From contig NZ_CP109078.1 of the NCBI RefSeq assembly GCF_035917455.1, positions 2,108,001-2,172,000 of the forward strand: 64,000 bases of DNA, in the 5' to 3' direction. Each line of letters starts with the position of its first letter. Positions within the stretch are counted from its first letter, which is position 1. The translations under genes were made by a program, and so were the position numbers. The notes below the pieces were generated by a model. The model searched no databases. It saw only the letters and a program-made list of their open reading frames with translations, and had not been told where the DNA came from. The DNA comes from Micromonospora sp. NBC_01796. GTDB taxonomy: Bacteria > Actinomycetota > Actinomycetes > Mycobacteriales > Micromonosporaceae. Positions 44,633 through 53,050 of the stretch are shown here, in pieces.

Positions 44633-45385
44633 TCAGCCGGCCGAAATCGACCAGGCCCGGACACCACCGAGAATCCCCGCCGTATTCGGTACGACCACCA
44701 CGTCATCGCCCATCCGGGCGAGTTGCTCCGGGCGGAGCAGGCGCGAGTTCCCGCCGCCGAGGTAGAGCCGGTCCCAGTGGAAGACCGGGCGGAGTCCCTC
44801 GACGACCCCGCGTACCCGGCGGGACCAGAACCCGTCGCCCAGCCGGCGGCGTTCGTGCTCCCCGATGTAGGTGTCGTAGCTCATCCCCCACCGCACCGGC
44901 GCCTGGGACAGCTCCAGGTGCGGGGCGAGCGCCCCGCCGTCGAACAGCGCGCAGCCCAGCCCGGTGCCGAGGGTGAGGACCAGCTCCGAGCCGGTCCCGG
45001 CGACCACCCCGGCGCCGTGCACCTCGGCGTCGTTGAGCACCAGCACCGGCAGGCCGAACGCGTCGGTGAGCGCGGTACGGGCATCGAACCCGGACCACTC
45101 GGCGATCAGGTCCGGGTCCGGTTTCGTGCGGGGGCCGGCGCGGGTGACGTAGTGCGGGGTCGCCACCACCACGCCGTGACGCAGCATGCCCGGCATGCCG
45201 ACGGTGACCCGGTCCGCGCCCGGGAGCTGGCCGCCGAGGTCCACCAGGGTCTTGACAAAAAGCGAGGGCGGCAACGGGTACGGGGTCGGTACCCGGATCG
45301 GCCGGGCCCGCATCGTCCCCGCCTCGTCCAGCACCGACGCCTTCAGCCCGCCGCCACCGCAGTCGATCGCGAGAGTGGTCGCCAC
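44633..45385 (-). CDS. ROK-family sugar kinase, polyphosphate-glucokinase-like
   Basis: 250 residues from GTG 45385, where the domain begins (LAIDCGGGGLKASVLD, phosphate 1 loop). The phosphate 2 motif is LVLTLGTGLGCALFDGG, and the sugar-binding VLNDAEVHGAG contains the catalytic Asp. The overall shape follows polyphosphate/ATP glucokinases (PPGK), which often lack the ROK zinc motif; no CxCG is seen here. Glucose phosphorylation is the best guess. It is divergent from the ABC-F gene. Confidence 0.88.
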   Translation of the reverse strand: MATTLAIDCGGGGLKASVLDEAGTMRARPIRVPTPYPLPPSLFVKTLVDLGGQLPGADRVTVGMPGMLRHGVVVATPHYVTRAGPRTKPDPDLIAEWSGFDARTALTDAFGLPVLVLNDAEVHGAGVVAGTGSELVLTLGTGLGCALFDGGALAPHLELSQAPVRWGMSYDTYIGEHERRRLGDGFWSRRVRGVVEGLRPVFHWDRLYLGGGNSRLLRPEQLARMGDDVVVVPNTAGILGGVRAWSISAG

Positions 45386-45522
45386 CGGCCCAGTCTGCCC
45401 CGCCACCACCCCGGCCCGCCTCCCGGCCGGCCGGATGGATCGACCCGACCCGCCGACGGGGCGTTCCCCGGCCGGATATCCCCGGCGTTCATGGCAGGCG
45501 GCCGGATAACATCGGCGGTCTC

Positions 45523-47160
45523 ATGAGTGCCACGCTGATCGCCAAGGACCTGACCGCCGGACACGGGGACCGTGTCCTGTTCACCGGGCTGGACCTGGTC
45601 GTCGCCCCGGGTGACGTGATCGGGCTGGTCGGGGTGAACGGCGCCGGCAAGTCCACCCTGCTGCGTACCCTCGCCGGGCTCCAGCCGCCGGAACAGGGGA
45701 CGGTGCAGCTCAACCCGCCCGGAGCCAACGTCGGGCACCTGCCGCAGGAGCCGGAACGTCGACCGGGCGAGGCCGTCCGGGACTTCCTGGCCCGGCGTAC
45801 CGGGGTCACCGCGGCGCAGGCCGCCCTGGACGAGGCCACCGAGGCGCTCACCGTCGGAGCACCGGGCGCCGACGACGCGTACGGGACCGCGCTCGAACGG
45901 TGGCTCGCGCTCGGCGGCGCGGACCTCGACGAGCGCGCCGAACAGGTGGCCGCCGAACTCGGGCTCACCGTCGACCTGGACGCCCCGATGACCACCCTCT
46001 CCGGTGGCCAGGCGGCCCGTGCGGGGATGGCCTCGCTGCTGCTCAGCCGGTACGACATCTTCCTGCTCGACGAGCCGACCAACGATCTCGACCTGGCCGG
46101 TCTGGACCGGCTCGAACGGTTCGTCACCGGTCTGCGGGCCGGCACCGTCCTGGTCAGTCACGACCGGGAGTTCCTCACCCGGACCGTCACCGCCGTACTG
46201 GAACTGGACCTGGTCCAGCAGCAGGTACGGCTCTTCGGTGGCGGTTACGCCGCATACCTCGAGGAGCGGGAGGTGGCCCGCCGGCACGCCCGCGCCGACT
46301 ACGAGGAGTACGCCGACACCCGCGCCGGGCTGGAGGCGCGGGCGCGTACCCAGCGGGCCTGGATGGAGAAGGGCGTACGCAACGCCCGCCGCAAGGCCCC
46401 GGACAACGACAAGATCGCCAAGCACATGCGGGGCGAGACGAGCGAGAAGCAGGCGGCGAAGGCCCGGCAGACCGAGAAGCTGATCGAGCGCCTGGACGTG
46501 GTCGAGGAGCCCCGCAAGGAGTGGGAGCTGCGGATGGAGATCGCCGCCGCACCCCGCGCCGGTACGGTCGTCGCCGCACTGCGCGGCGCGGTGGTGGACC
46601 GGGGCGGGTTCACCCTCGGGCCGGTCGACCTCCAGATCGGTTGGGCGGAGAAGGTGGCGATCACCGGGGCGAACGGTGCCGGCAAGTCGACCCTGCTCGC
46701 CGCCCTGCTGGGGCGACTGCCGCTGACCGCCGGGCACGCCTCCCTCGGGCCGGGGGTGGTGGTCGGCGAGGTCGACCAGGCCCGTGGGCTCTTCCTCGGC
46801 GACCAACCCCTGGTGGACGCGTTCGGCGCCGCCGTACCGGAACTGGCACCGGCCGACGTACGGACCCTGCTGGCGAAGTTCGGGCTGCGCGCCGGGCACG
46901 TACTCCGCCCGGCGGCGACCCTGTCCCCCGGTGAGCGGACCCGGGCGGCGCTCGCCCTGCTCCAGGCGCGCGGGGTGAACCTGCTGGTGCTGGACGAGCC
47001 GACCAACCACCTCGACCTCACCGCGATCGAGCAGCTCGAGTCGGCGCTGGACGCGTACCCGGGCACTTTGTTGCTGGTCACGCACGACCGCCGGATGCTT
47101 GAAGCGGTCCGGACCACCCGGCACATCGAGGTCGACGCCGGCCGGGTCACCGAGCGCTGA
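45523..47160 (+). CDS. ABC-F family ATPase (ribosome-associated or antibiotic-protection type)
   Basis: 545 residues with two ABC cassettes and no membrane domain. Cassette 1 has GVNGAGKST (about 37), LSGGQAARAG and LLDEPTNDLDL; cassette 2 has GANGAGKST (about 381), the variant LSPGERTRA and LVLDEPTNHLDL. The inter-domain linker (about 250-325) is Arg/Lys rich, as in ABC-F proteins that reach the ribosomal peptidyl-transferase centre. Members either tune translation (EttA/Uup) or give macrolide/lincosamide/pleuromutilin protection; the sequence does not decide. ATG 45523 lacks a Shine-Dalgarno. TAACAT at 45507-45512 suggests a leaderless or very short-leader transcript. Confidence 0.93.
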   Translation: MSATLIAKDLTAGHGDRVLFTGLDLVVAPGDVIGLVGVNGAGKSTLLRTLAGLQPPEQGTVQLNPPGANVGHLPQEPERRPGEAVRDFLARRTGVTAAQAALDEATEALTVGAPGADDAYGTALERWLALGGADLDERAEQVAAELGLTVDLDAPMTTLSGGQAARAGMASLLLSRYDIFLLDEPTNDLDLAGLDRLERFVTGLRAGTVLVSHDREFLTRTVTAVLELDLVQQQVRLFGGGYAAYLEEREVARRHARADYEEYADTRAGLEARARTQRAWMEKGVRNARRKAPDNDKIAKHMRGETSEKQAAKARQTEKLIERLDVVEEPRKEWELRMEIAAAPRAGTVVAALRGAVVDRGGFTLGPVDLQIGWAEKVAITGANGAGKSTLLAALLGRLPLTAGHASLGPGVVVGEVDQARGLFLGDQPLVDAFGAAVPELAPADVRTLLAKFGLRAGHVLRPAATLSPGERTRAALALLQARGVNLLVLDEPTNHLDLTAIEQLESALDAYPGTLLLVTHDRRMLEAVRTTRHIEVDAGRVTER

Positions 47161-47224
47161 CCGGCCCGGCGGGTCGCCGCCGCCTTCCCCTTGCCGACCG
47201 GCCGGGATAGACGACAATGAGCCC

Positions 47225-47539
47225 ATGGTCCAGTTCGAGTACGCCTTGCTCGTGCGGCGCCGGCAGGCCCGGCTAGAGGACACCGGTTGGGAACTCATCT
47301 ACACCTGGTACGGCCCGGACGGCTCGATGCTGGACGTCTCCGCGTACGGGGAGACCGCCCTGGAGCATCTGAACCGGGCCGGTCTGCAGGGCTGGGACCT
47401 GGTCGCGGTCACCGACGACAGCTCGATGGAGGGCACCGCTGAGCTGCACCGCTACCACCTGAAACGGGTGCTCCCGGCGGCTCCGCCCCGGCAGCGGATC
47501 CGGGCCACCCGGCTCGGCCGCCGCCCCTCGCCCCGCTGA
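47225..47539 (+). CDS. Small basic protein of the DUF4177 kind
   Basis: 104 residues from ATG 47225. It starts MVQFEYALLVRRRQ and contains HLNRAGLQGWDLVAVTDDS and a final HRYHLKRVL strand. The repeated pattern of strand, GWxLV helix turn and basic strand resembles DUF4177, small proteins of unknown role. The C-terminal 20 residues are Arg/Pro rich. It lies 64 bases after the ABC-F gene in the same orientation. Confidence 0.78.
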   Translation: MVQFEYALLVRRRQARLEDTGWELIYTWYGPDGSMLDVSAYGETALEHLNRAGLQGWDLVAVTDDSSMEGTAELHRYHLKRVLPAAPPRQRIRATRLGRRPSPR

Positions 47540-47634
47540 CAACTGTCTGCCCTGCCGAGCCGCCTCGGGAACTGCTCCGGCGCGGCAGGCATGGGTGTGC
47601 CGTTCGTGGGTAGGCCGGGCCGGGAGGTGGGCCC

Positions 47635-48357
47635 ATGGTCTCGTTGGCGCGTACGGCGTCCTCCGGCGAGCGGCTCCGCGAGGTCGACGGTTTTCTCGCC
47701 GAGGCCTGCGCCGATCTGGCGCGACACGATGCCCGGCTGCGCGGGGTGGAGGTCGACGTCCGCTTCGACCGGGGGGTGGCGCACCTGACCGGCGAGGTCG
47801 CCGACCTGGCTCAACTGCGCCTGGTCCGGCAGTTGATCGGGCGGTTCGACGGAGTCCTCGCGGTCTGGTCCCGGATCCGGGTCGGTGGCCGGGAACCGGT
47901 CGTGATGGACCTGGGGTGCGGCGCGGCGAAGCAGTATCCGGAGAACCTCGGCCTGGACCTGCGTCGGGCGGACGGGGTGGACGCCCAGGCGGACCTGTCC
48001 GGTGCGCTGCCGCTCGCCGACAACTCGGTCGACGTGATCTTCACGGTGCACATCCTGGAGCACCTGATCGACTTCCTGTCCCTGGTCGACGAGTGCCACC
48101 GGGTGCTCCGGCCGGGCGGCACCCTGCACATCATGAGCCCCTGGTGGGGGCATGTGAACGCGGTCGCCGACCCGACCCACGTACGGCTGTTGGACGTACA
48201 GACGATCAAGGGGATCTGTTCCCGCCCACCGGGGACCCCGCGCTGGTACCCGCTGCACGCCGGGTGCGACGGTGCGTCGATCTTCGCCGACATGACCCCG
48301 CTGGAGCCGGGCGACCCGGAGCCAACGAGCAGCCACCTGGCCCGCTTCTTCGACTGA
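47635..48357 (+). CDS. BON domain fused to a SAM-dependent methyltransferase
   Basis: 240 residues. Residues about 10-85 form a BON domain (VEVDVRFDRGVAHLTGEV and FDGVLAVWSRIRV, the alternating beta-Gly pattern), usually found in envelope or phospholipid-binding proteins. It is followed directly by a Rossmann methyltransferase: motif I VMDLGCGAAKQYPENLGLDL, the acidic post-I motif, and IFTVHILEHLIDF plus VLRPGGTLHIMSP. I do not know this fusion from a characterised protein. BON domains normally act outside the cell or at membranes, yet no signal peptide is seen. The frame is continuous across the junction near residue 86. Confidence 0.85.
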   Translation: MVSLARTASSGERLREVDGFLAEACADLARHDARLRGVEVDVRFDRGVAHLTGEVADLAQLRLVRQLIGRFDGVLAVWSRIRVGGREPVVMDLGCGAAKQYPENLGLDLRRADGVDAQADLSGALPLADNSVDVIFTVHILEHLIDFLSLVDECHRVLRPGGTLHIMSPWWGHVNAVADPTHVRLLDVQTIKGICSRPPGTPRWYPLHAGCDGASIFADMTPLEPGDPEPTSSHLARFFD

Positions 48358-48448
48358 CCGACTCCCCCGGATCCGGCACGTCCCGGCCATGAGACGCTGA
48401 TCCGGCCAGGTAGTTCGTACCGCACCGTCAGAGGGGACGTACGCGGCC

Positions 48449-49027
48449 ATGCCGAAGCTGCACGTCATCATCGCCAGCACCCGCCCCGGCCGGATCGGCC
48501 TGCCGGTCGGCGAGTGGTTCTTCGACCGCGCGACCAAGCACGGCGCCTTCGACGTGGAACTGATCGACCTGGCCGAGTGGAACCTGCCGATGATGGACGA
48601 GCCGAACCACCCCCGGATGCGCCAGTACGAGGGCCAGCACGCGCTGGACTGGAGCGCGAAGATCGACGCCGGGGACGCGTACGTCCTGGTGATGCCGGAG
48701 TACAACTACGGCTACACCGCGCCGCTGAAGAACGCCATCGACTACCTGCACAACGAGTGGCAGTACAAGCCGATCGGCCTGGTCAGCTACGGCGGGGTCG
48801 CGGCCGGCACCCGAGCGCAGCAGCAGCTCAAGCCGGTGCTGCTGTCGCTGAAGATGGTCCCGCTGAACGAGTCCGTGATGATCCCGTTCGTGATGGCGCT
48901 GCGCTCCGAGGACGGGACCGAGATCCGGCCGACCGAGCAGATGGAGAACCAGGCGACCGCCCTGCTCGACGAGCTGGCCCGGTGGGCGCTGGCGCTCAAG
49001 CCGATGCGCGAGACGCCCTCGGCCTGA
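48449..49027 (+). CDS. NADPH-dependent FMN reductase family oxidoreductase
   Basis: 192 residues. The flavodoxin-like fold is shown by VIIASTRPGRIGLPVGEWF (FMN phosphate loop) and VLVMPEYNYGYTAPLKNAIDYL, the conserved YNxxxPxxLKNAID motif. Enzymes of this family reduce FMN, quinones, chromate or azo compounds with NAD(P)H. It is convergent with the TetR gene, only 9 bases apart, so it is not the target of the operator at 49709. Confidence 0.92.
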   Translation: MPKLHVIIASTRPGRIGLPVGEWFFDRATKHGAFDVELIDLAEWNLPMMDEPNHPRMRQYEGQHALDWSAKIDAGDAYVLVMPEYNYGYTAPLKNAIDYLHNEWQYKPIGLVSYGGVAAGTRAQQQLKPVLLSLKMVPLNESVMIPFVMALRSEDGTEIRPTEQMENQATALLDELARWALALKPMRETPSA

Positions 49028-49036
49028 GCCGAACCC

Positions 49037-49681
49037 TCACCCGTAGTACTCCCCGTAGGCGCGGCGGAGCAGGTCGAAGGCGTGGTCGGCGGCGGCCACG
49101 GCGTCGTCGTACTGCTGGTCGGCGGAGCGACCGTCGACCAGCCGGCGCCAGTTCTCCCGGGCCAGGACCCGTTGTACGGCGATGAGCTGCCCGGCGGCGA
49201 GCCCGGCGGTGATCCCGCTCGGCCCCGCCGCTCCACGGTATTCGTCGAGCGCCTCGGCCAACGCCTGCTCGTCGTGCTCGGTGTACTGCAACCGGGCCGC
49301 CCGCAGACTCGGCGTCGCGAAGATCATCCGGTGGTACGCGAGCACCCGGGGATGGTCGTTGAGGCCGGTGACCGGGTCGCGGTCCCGTAGTCCGTCGAGG
49401 AAGTGCCGGTGCAGCGCGGCCAGCGGGCCCTGCCCCGTCGCGCGTTGCCGGACCACGGTCGCCGCCTCCTCCCGGTGGTCCGCGATCCGGTGCAGGGCCA
49501 GCTCCTCCTTGCTGGCGAAGTACTTGAACAGGGTCGGCTTGGAGACCTCCGCCGCCGCCGCGATGTCCGCCACCGAGACCTGGTCGAAGCCACGGTCGAG
49601 GAAGAGCGTGATCGCCGCCGCCGAGATGGCCTGGTGCGTCCGTTCCCGCTTGCGCTCGCGCAGTCCACCCGGCTCGTTCAC
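49037..49681 (-). CDS. TetR family regulator divergent from the HelD-like gene
   Basis: 214 residues from GTG 49681. The helix-turn-helix is at about 14-60: THQAISAAAITLFLDRG, then VADIAAAAEVSKPTLFKYFASKEEL. The helical effector domain has several aromatic and acidic residues but no assigned ligand. It faces the HelD-like gene across a long inverted repeat. A self-repressing, ligand-induced switch is the obvious model. Confidence 0.93.
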   Translation of the reverse strand: MNEPGGLRERKRERTHQAISAAAITLFLDRGFDQVSVADIAAAAEVSKPTLFKYFASKEELALHRIADHREEAATVVRQRATGQGPLAALHRHFLDGLRDRDPVTGLNDHPRVLAYHRMIFATPSLRAARLQYTEHDEQALAEALDEYRGAAGPSGITAGLAAGQLIAVQRVLARENWRRLVDGRSADQQYDDAVAAADHAFDLLRRAYGEYYG

Positions 49682-49708
49682 GGGTCCAGGATACCGCCAC
49701 CTAACCGA

Positions 49709-49756
49709 GTCAAAAACTTAACCGGGTTGTATGCTTTACTCGGTTAAGTTTTTGAC
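49709..49756. promoter_or_regulatory. Long inverted repeat operator shared by TetR and HelD-like genes
   Basis: GTCAAAAACTTAACCG (49709-49724) and its exact complement CGGTTAAGTTTTTGAC (49741-49756) flank 16 bases that include a possible -10 box TATGCT (49730-49735). A further TAACCGAGT half-site lies at 49702-49710, and ACTCGGTTA (49738-49746) repeats it inverted. Such stacked half-sites are typical of TetR-family operators that sequester both divergent promoters. Confidence 0.82.
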
Positions 49757-49793
49757 GGGTTCGGTTCGGTGGGGTTCGGAGCGAGGAGGCGTC

Positions 49794-51908
49794 GTGGTTG
49801 CCGATCTCTCGGGGCGAAAGATCGATCTGTCGGAACGGGAGGTCGGAACGGAGCAGCCCCTCGACGCCGAGCTGGCGCGGGAGCAGGCGTACCTGGCCGA
49901 GTCGCGGGCGGCACTGACCCGGATGATCGACACCGCTCGGTACCGGGTGGCCACCGGCGCGGCGATCGCCGGTGACCGCTACACCGCCGAGACCCTCGGC
50001 CGGATGCTGCGCAGCCAGGCCAAGGCGCTGGCCGAGGAACCCGACAGCCCGCTCTACTTCGGCCGGCTCGACTTCGGCGACACCCCGGCTGCCGGCGACC
50101 ACCGGGGCGAGCGCTACTACATCGGCCGCCGCCACATCACCGACCCCGCCGGCCTGCCCCGGGTCCTCGACTGGCGGGCGCCGGTCTCCCGCGCCTTCTA
50201 CCGGGCCAGCCGCGGCGAACCCGAGGGAGTCGCGGTACGGCGCCGCTTCGGCTGGCACCGGGTGCCGGACGGCCCGGCCCAACTCACCGGCTTCGAGGAC
50301 GAGCCACTCACCACCAGCGCGGCACGGTTGGCCGCCACCGAGCCCGCGGACGGGCTGAGTCGCCTGGTCACCGCCGAGATCGAACGCCCACGGATCGGGC
50401 CGATGCGCGACATCGTCGCCACCATCCAACCCGAACAGGACACCCTGGTCCGCGCCGAACTGCACGAATCGGTCTGCGTACAGGGCGCGCCGGGGACCGG
50501 GAAGACGGCGGTCGGGCTGCACCGGGCCGCGTACCTGCTCTACACCTACCCACGGCAGCTCAAACGCACCGGCGTACTGATCCTCGGACCGAACCGGGCC
50601 TTCCTGCACTACATCTCGGCGGTGCTGCCGGCCCTCGGCGAGGTCGACATCGCCCAGCACACCGTGGACGAACTCGTCGACCGACACCCGGTCCAGGCCG
50701 TCGACACGGCCGAGGCCGCGGCGGTGAAACACGACGTACGGATGGCAGAAGTGCTCCGCCGCGCCCTGTACTCCCGGATCCGTGCGCCGGAGGAGGCGCT
50801 GGTCGTACCGGACGGTTCGTACCGTTGGCGGGTGTCGGCCGAGGCGCTGCGCCGGATCCTGCACGAAATACGACAGGCGGACCTCCCGTACGGGCTGGGC
50901 CGGGAACGGCTGCGCACCCGGATCGTGGGGCGGCTGCAACGGCACGCCGAAACCCGGGAAGCACCCGGCCCCGGTTGGGTACGCCGGATGAGCCGCTGCC
51001 GTCCGGTCAACGAACTGCTCGCCGGGATCTGGCCGGCCGTACGCCCGGAGGAGCTGGTCGCCGAACTGCTCGGCGATCCGGACCTGCTCGCGGGCGCGGC
51101 GGACGGCGTACTCGACGCGCGGGAGCGGGCGGCGATCCGGTGGACCGTGCCGCGTACGGCAAAACGGGCCCGCTGGTCCGCCGCCGACCTCCTCCTCGTC
51201 GACGAGGTCGCCGGCCTGATCGAACGCCCAACCGGGTACGGGCACATCGTGGTCGACGAGGCACAGGACCTCTCCCCGATGCAGTGCCGGGCAGTTGCCC
51301 GCCGCAGCACGAACGGCAGCCTGACCGTCCTCGGTGACCTGGCCCAGGCCACCAGCGACTGGGCGACCCGGTCCTGGGACGAACAGATGGCCCACCTCGG
51401 CAAACCGGACGCGTCGATCGTGCCGCTGACCGTCGGATTCCGGGTGCCGGCGAGCGTGGTCGAGCTGAGCAACCGGCTGCTGGCGACGCTGGCGGTCGAC
51501 GTACCGCCGACCCGGTCGTTGCGGCACGACGGCGAGTTGCGGGTCGACCCGGTGGTCGACGTGGATCCGGCCACGGTCGCGGCGGTGACCGCCGCCCTGC
51601 GCCAGCCCGGCTCGATCGCCGTCATCTGCACCGACCGGCGGGCACCGGCCCTGACCGCCGCCCTGCACCACGCGGGCATCGCCAGTACGACCATCGACCG
51701 GCCCGACGCCGGCACGGCGCGGGTCACCGTGCTGCCCGCGACGCTGGCCAAGGGACTGGAGTACGACCACGTGATCGCGGTCGAGCCGGCGGAGATCGTG
51801 GACGCCGAACCCCGTGGCACACACCGCCTCTACGTGGTCCTCACCCGCGCGGTGTCCCGATTGGACATCCTGCACACCCGTCCGCTGCCGGCCGCGCTGG
51901 TCGGCTGA
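49794..51908 (+). CDS. HelD/UvrD-like superfamily 1 helicase, probable RNA polymerase recycling or antibiotic-tolerance factor
   Basis: 704 residues from GTG 49794 with GGAGG upstream. The first ~70 residues predict the charged antiparallel coiled coil of HelD proteins, which enters the RNA polymerase secondary channel. Walker A GAPGTGKTAVGLHRAAYLLY is near 229, an inserted helical domain at about 290-450, Walker B VVDEAQDLSPMQC near 486, GDLAQAT motif III, and late motifs TLAKGLEYDHV and YVVLTRA near 650-680. HelD strips RNA polymerase from DNA. The Streptomyces HelR homolog gives rifampicin tolerance. The coupling to a TetR switch suggests induction by a specific molecule. Confidence 0.9.
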   Translation: MVADLSGRKIDLSEREVGTEQPLDAELAREQAYLAESRAALTRMIDTARYRVATGAAIAGDRYTAETLGRMLRSQAKALAEEPDSPLYFGRLDFGDTPAAGDHRGERYYIGRRHITDPAGLPRVLDWRAPVSRAFYRASRGEPEGVAVRRRFGWHRVPDGPAQLTGFEDEPLTTSAARLAATEPADGLSRLVTAEIERPRIGPMRDIVATIQPEQDTLVRAELHESVCVQGAPGTGKTAVGLHRAAYLLYTYPRQLKRTGVLILGPNRAFLHYISAVLPALGEVDIAQHTVDELVDRHPVQAVDTAEAAAVKHDVRMAEVLRRALYSRIRAPEEALVVPDGSYRWRVSAEALRRILHEIRQADLPYGLGRERLRTRIVGRLQRHAETREAPGPGWVRRMSRCRPVNELLAGIWPAVRPEELVAELLGDPDLLAGAADGVLDARERAAIRWTVPRTAKRARWSAADLLLVDEVAGLIERPTGYGHIVVDEAQDLSPMQCRAVARRSTNGSLTVLGDLAQATSDWATRSWDEQMAHLGKPDASIVPLTVGFRVPASVVELSNRLLATLAVDVPPTRSLRHDGELRVDPVVDVDPATVAAVTAALRQPGSIAVICTDRRAPALTAALHHAGIASTTIDRPDAGTARVTVLPATLAKGLEYDHVIAVEPAEIVDAEPRGTHRLYVVLTRAVSRLDILHTRPLPAALVG

Positions 51909-51910
51909 CC

Positions 51911-53050
51911 TCACCTTCCGGTCCGTGCACCCAACGCTCGTTCGATCGCAAGCCCGGTAGCGCAGAGCAGATCCTCGCCAAGGGCTGGACCGACCAACTG
52001 GAGGCTTGGTGGTGGAACGGTGCCATCGGCCGATACCCGCAGCGGCATCGCGAGCGCCGGCACGCCGGCGAGGTTGAACGGCGCGGTCATCGCGGTGAAC
52101 GGGAAACCCGCGAAGCCGGTCAGCTCCGGCGGTGCGGCAACCAGCGTCGGCAGGGCCAGCAGGTCGACCCGCTCCAGGATTGCCGCCACCTCCGCCCGCC
52201 ACTCGCCCCTCGCGGACATCGCCGCGGCGAGTTGTCGCGCGCTGATCGTGCTGCCGGCCCGCAACGCATCGTTGACAAAGGATCCGAGCCCGTCGGCATC
52301 GAGCAGGCGGTGATGGGCACGCCACAACTCACCGAGAACGATGGCCTCGAACGCTTCGAAGCTGGCGTCCCACCCGTCCAGCCGTACCTCCGAAACGATG
52401 AGCCCGGCGGCGGCGAGTGCGGCGTCCACCGCCTCCTCGGCCTCCAGATCCACGCCTACGATGCGCAGTCGCCCGATGGTACGAGCGGGTGCGGCGGCAA
52501 CCGTCCAGTCGGGTTCGAGCAGGCGCATGCCGGTCGCCGCACCGGCGACATCACGGGCGAGTGGGCCGATGGTGTCGAGGCTTGGCGCGAGCGGCCAGAC
52601 GCCACCGGTCGGAATGCGGCCCCCGGTTGTCTTGAGCCCGACGATGCCGCAGCAGGCAGCGGGAATTCGCACCGATCCTCCGGTGTCGGTGCCCAACGCG
52701 ATGTCAGCCTCCCCGGTGGCGACCGCCACCGCGCTACCACTCGAAGATCCACCGGGTACGCGGTCGGGTGCCAGCGGATTGACCGGGGTGCCGAACGCGG
52801 CGTTGTCACCGACAGGGCTGACGCAGAGCTCGGTCAGGTTGGTCTTCCCAACGATGTACGCCCCAGCCGCTCGCACCCCGCCCAGGCAGGCGGCGTCAGC
52901 AAGCGCCGGAGTGGCAGCCTTGCGGACGGCAACACTGCCGGCCCAGGTGGCAACTCCGGCTACGTCGATGGCGTCCTTCACCGCGATACGTAGGTGGTCC
53001 TCGACGGCCGTACCTGCGGGCGGATCGAAACGGTGAACCCAGGTCGTCAC
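51911..53050 (-). CDS. Amidase signature family hydrolase, short form
   Basis: 379 residues. GTG 53050 overlaps the GMC stop (GTGA). The Ser-cisSer-Lys triad is present: Lys25 (IAVKDAID), cis-Ser103 in GGSSSGSAVAV and nucleophile Ser126 in TDTGGSVR. Family members hydrolyse amides to acids and ammonia; some act as Glu/Asp-tRNA amidotransferase subunits, but those are longer. The protein is about 80-100 residues shorter than typical amidases, mainly before Lys25 and at the C-terminus. Coupled to a GMC oxidoreductase, it may process an amide in a small catabolic or tailoring pathway. Confidence 0.9.
   Translation of the reverse strand: MTTWVHRFDPPAGTAVEDHLRIAVKDAIDVAGVATWAGSVAVRKAATPALADAACLGGVRAAGAYIVGKTNLTELCVSPVGDNAAFGTPVNPLAPDRVPGGSSSGSAVAVATGEADIALGTDTGGSVRIPAACCGIVGLKTTGGRIPTGGVWPLAPSLDTIGPLARDVAGAATGMRLLEPDWTVAAAPARTIGRLRIVGVDLEAEEAVDAALAAAGLIVSEVRLDGWDASFEAFEAIVLGELWRAHHRLLDADGLGSFVNDALRAGSTISARQLAAAMSARGEWRAEVAAILERVDLLALPTLVAAPPELTGFAGFPFTAMTAPFNLAGVPALAMPLRVSADGTVPPPSLQLVGPALGEDLLCATGLAIERALGARTGR

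Noticed and set aside
49710-52325. A long minus-strand open frame opposite the HelD-like gene
   Set aside because: Gly/Arg-rich translation with no domain, antisense to a gene with clear helicase motifs.
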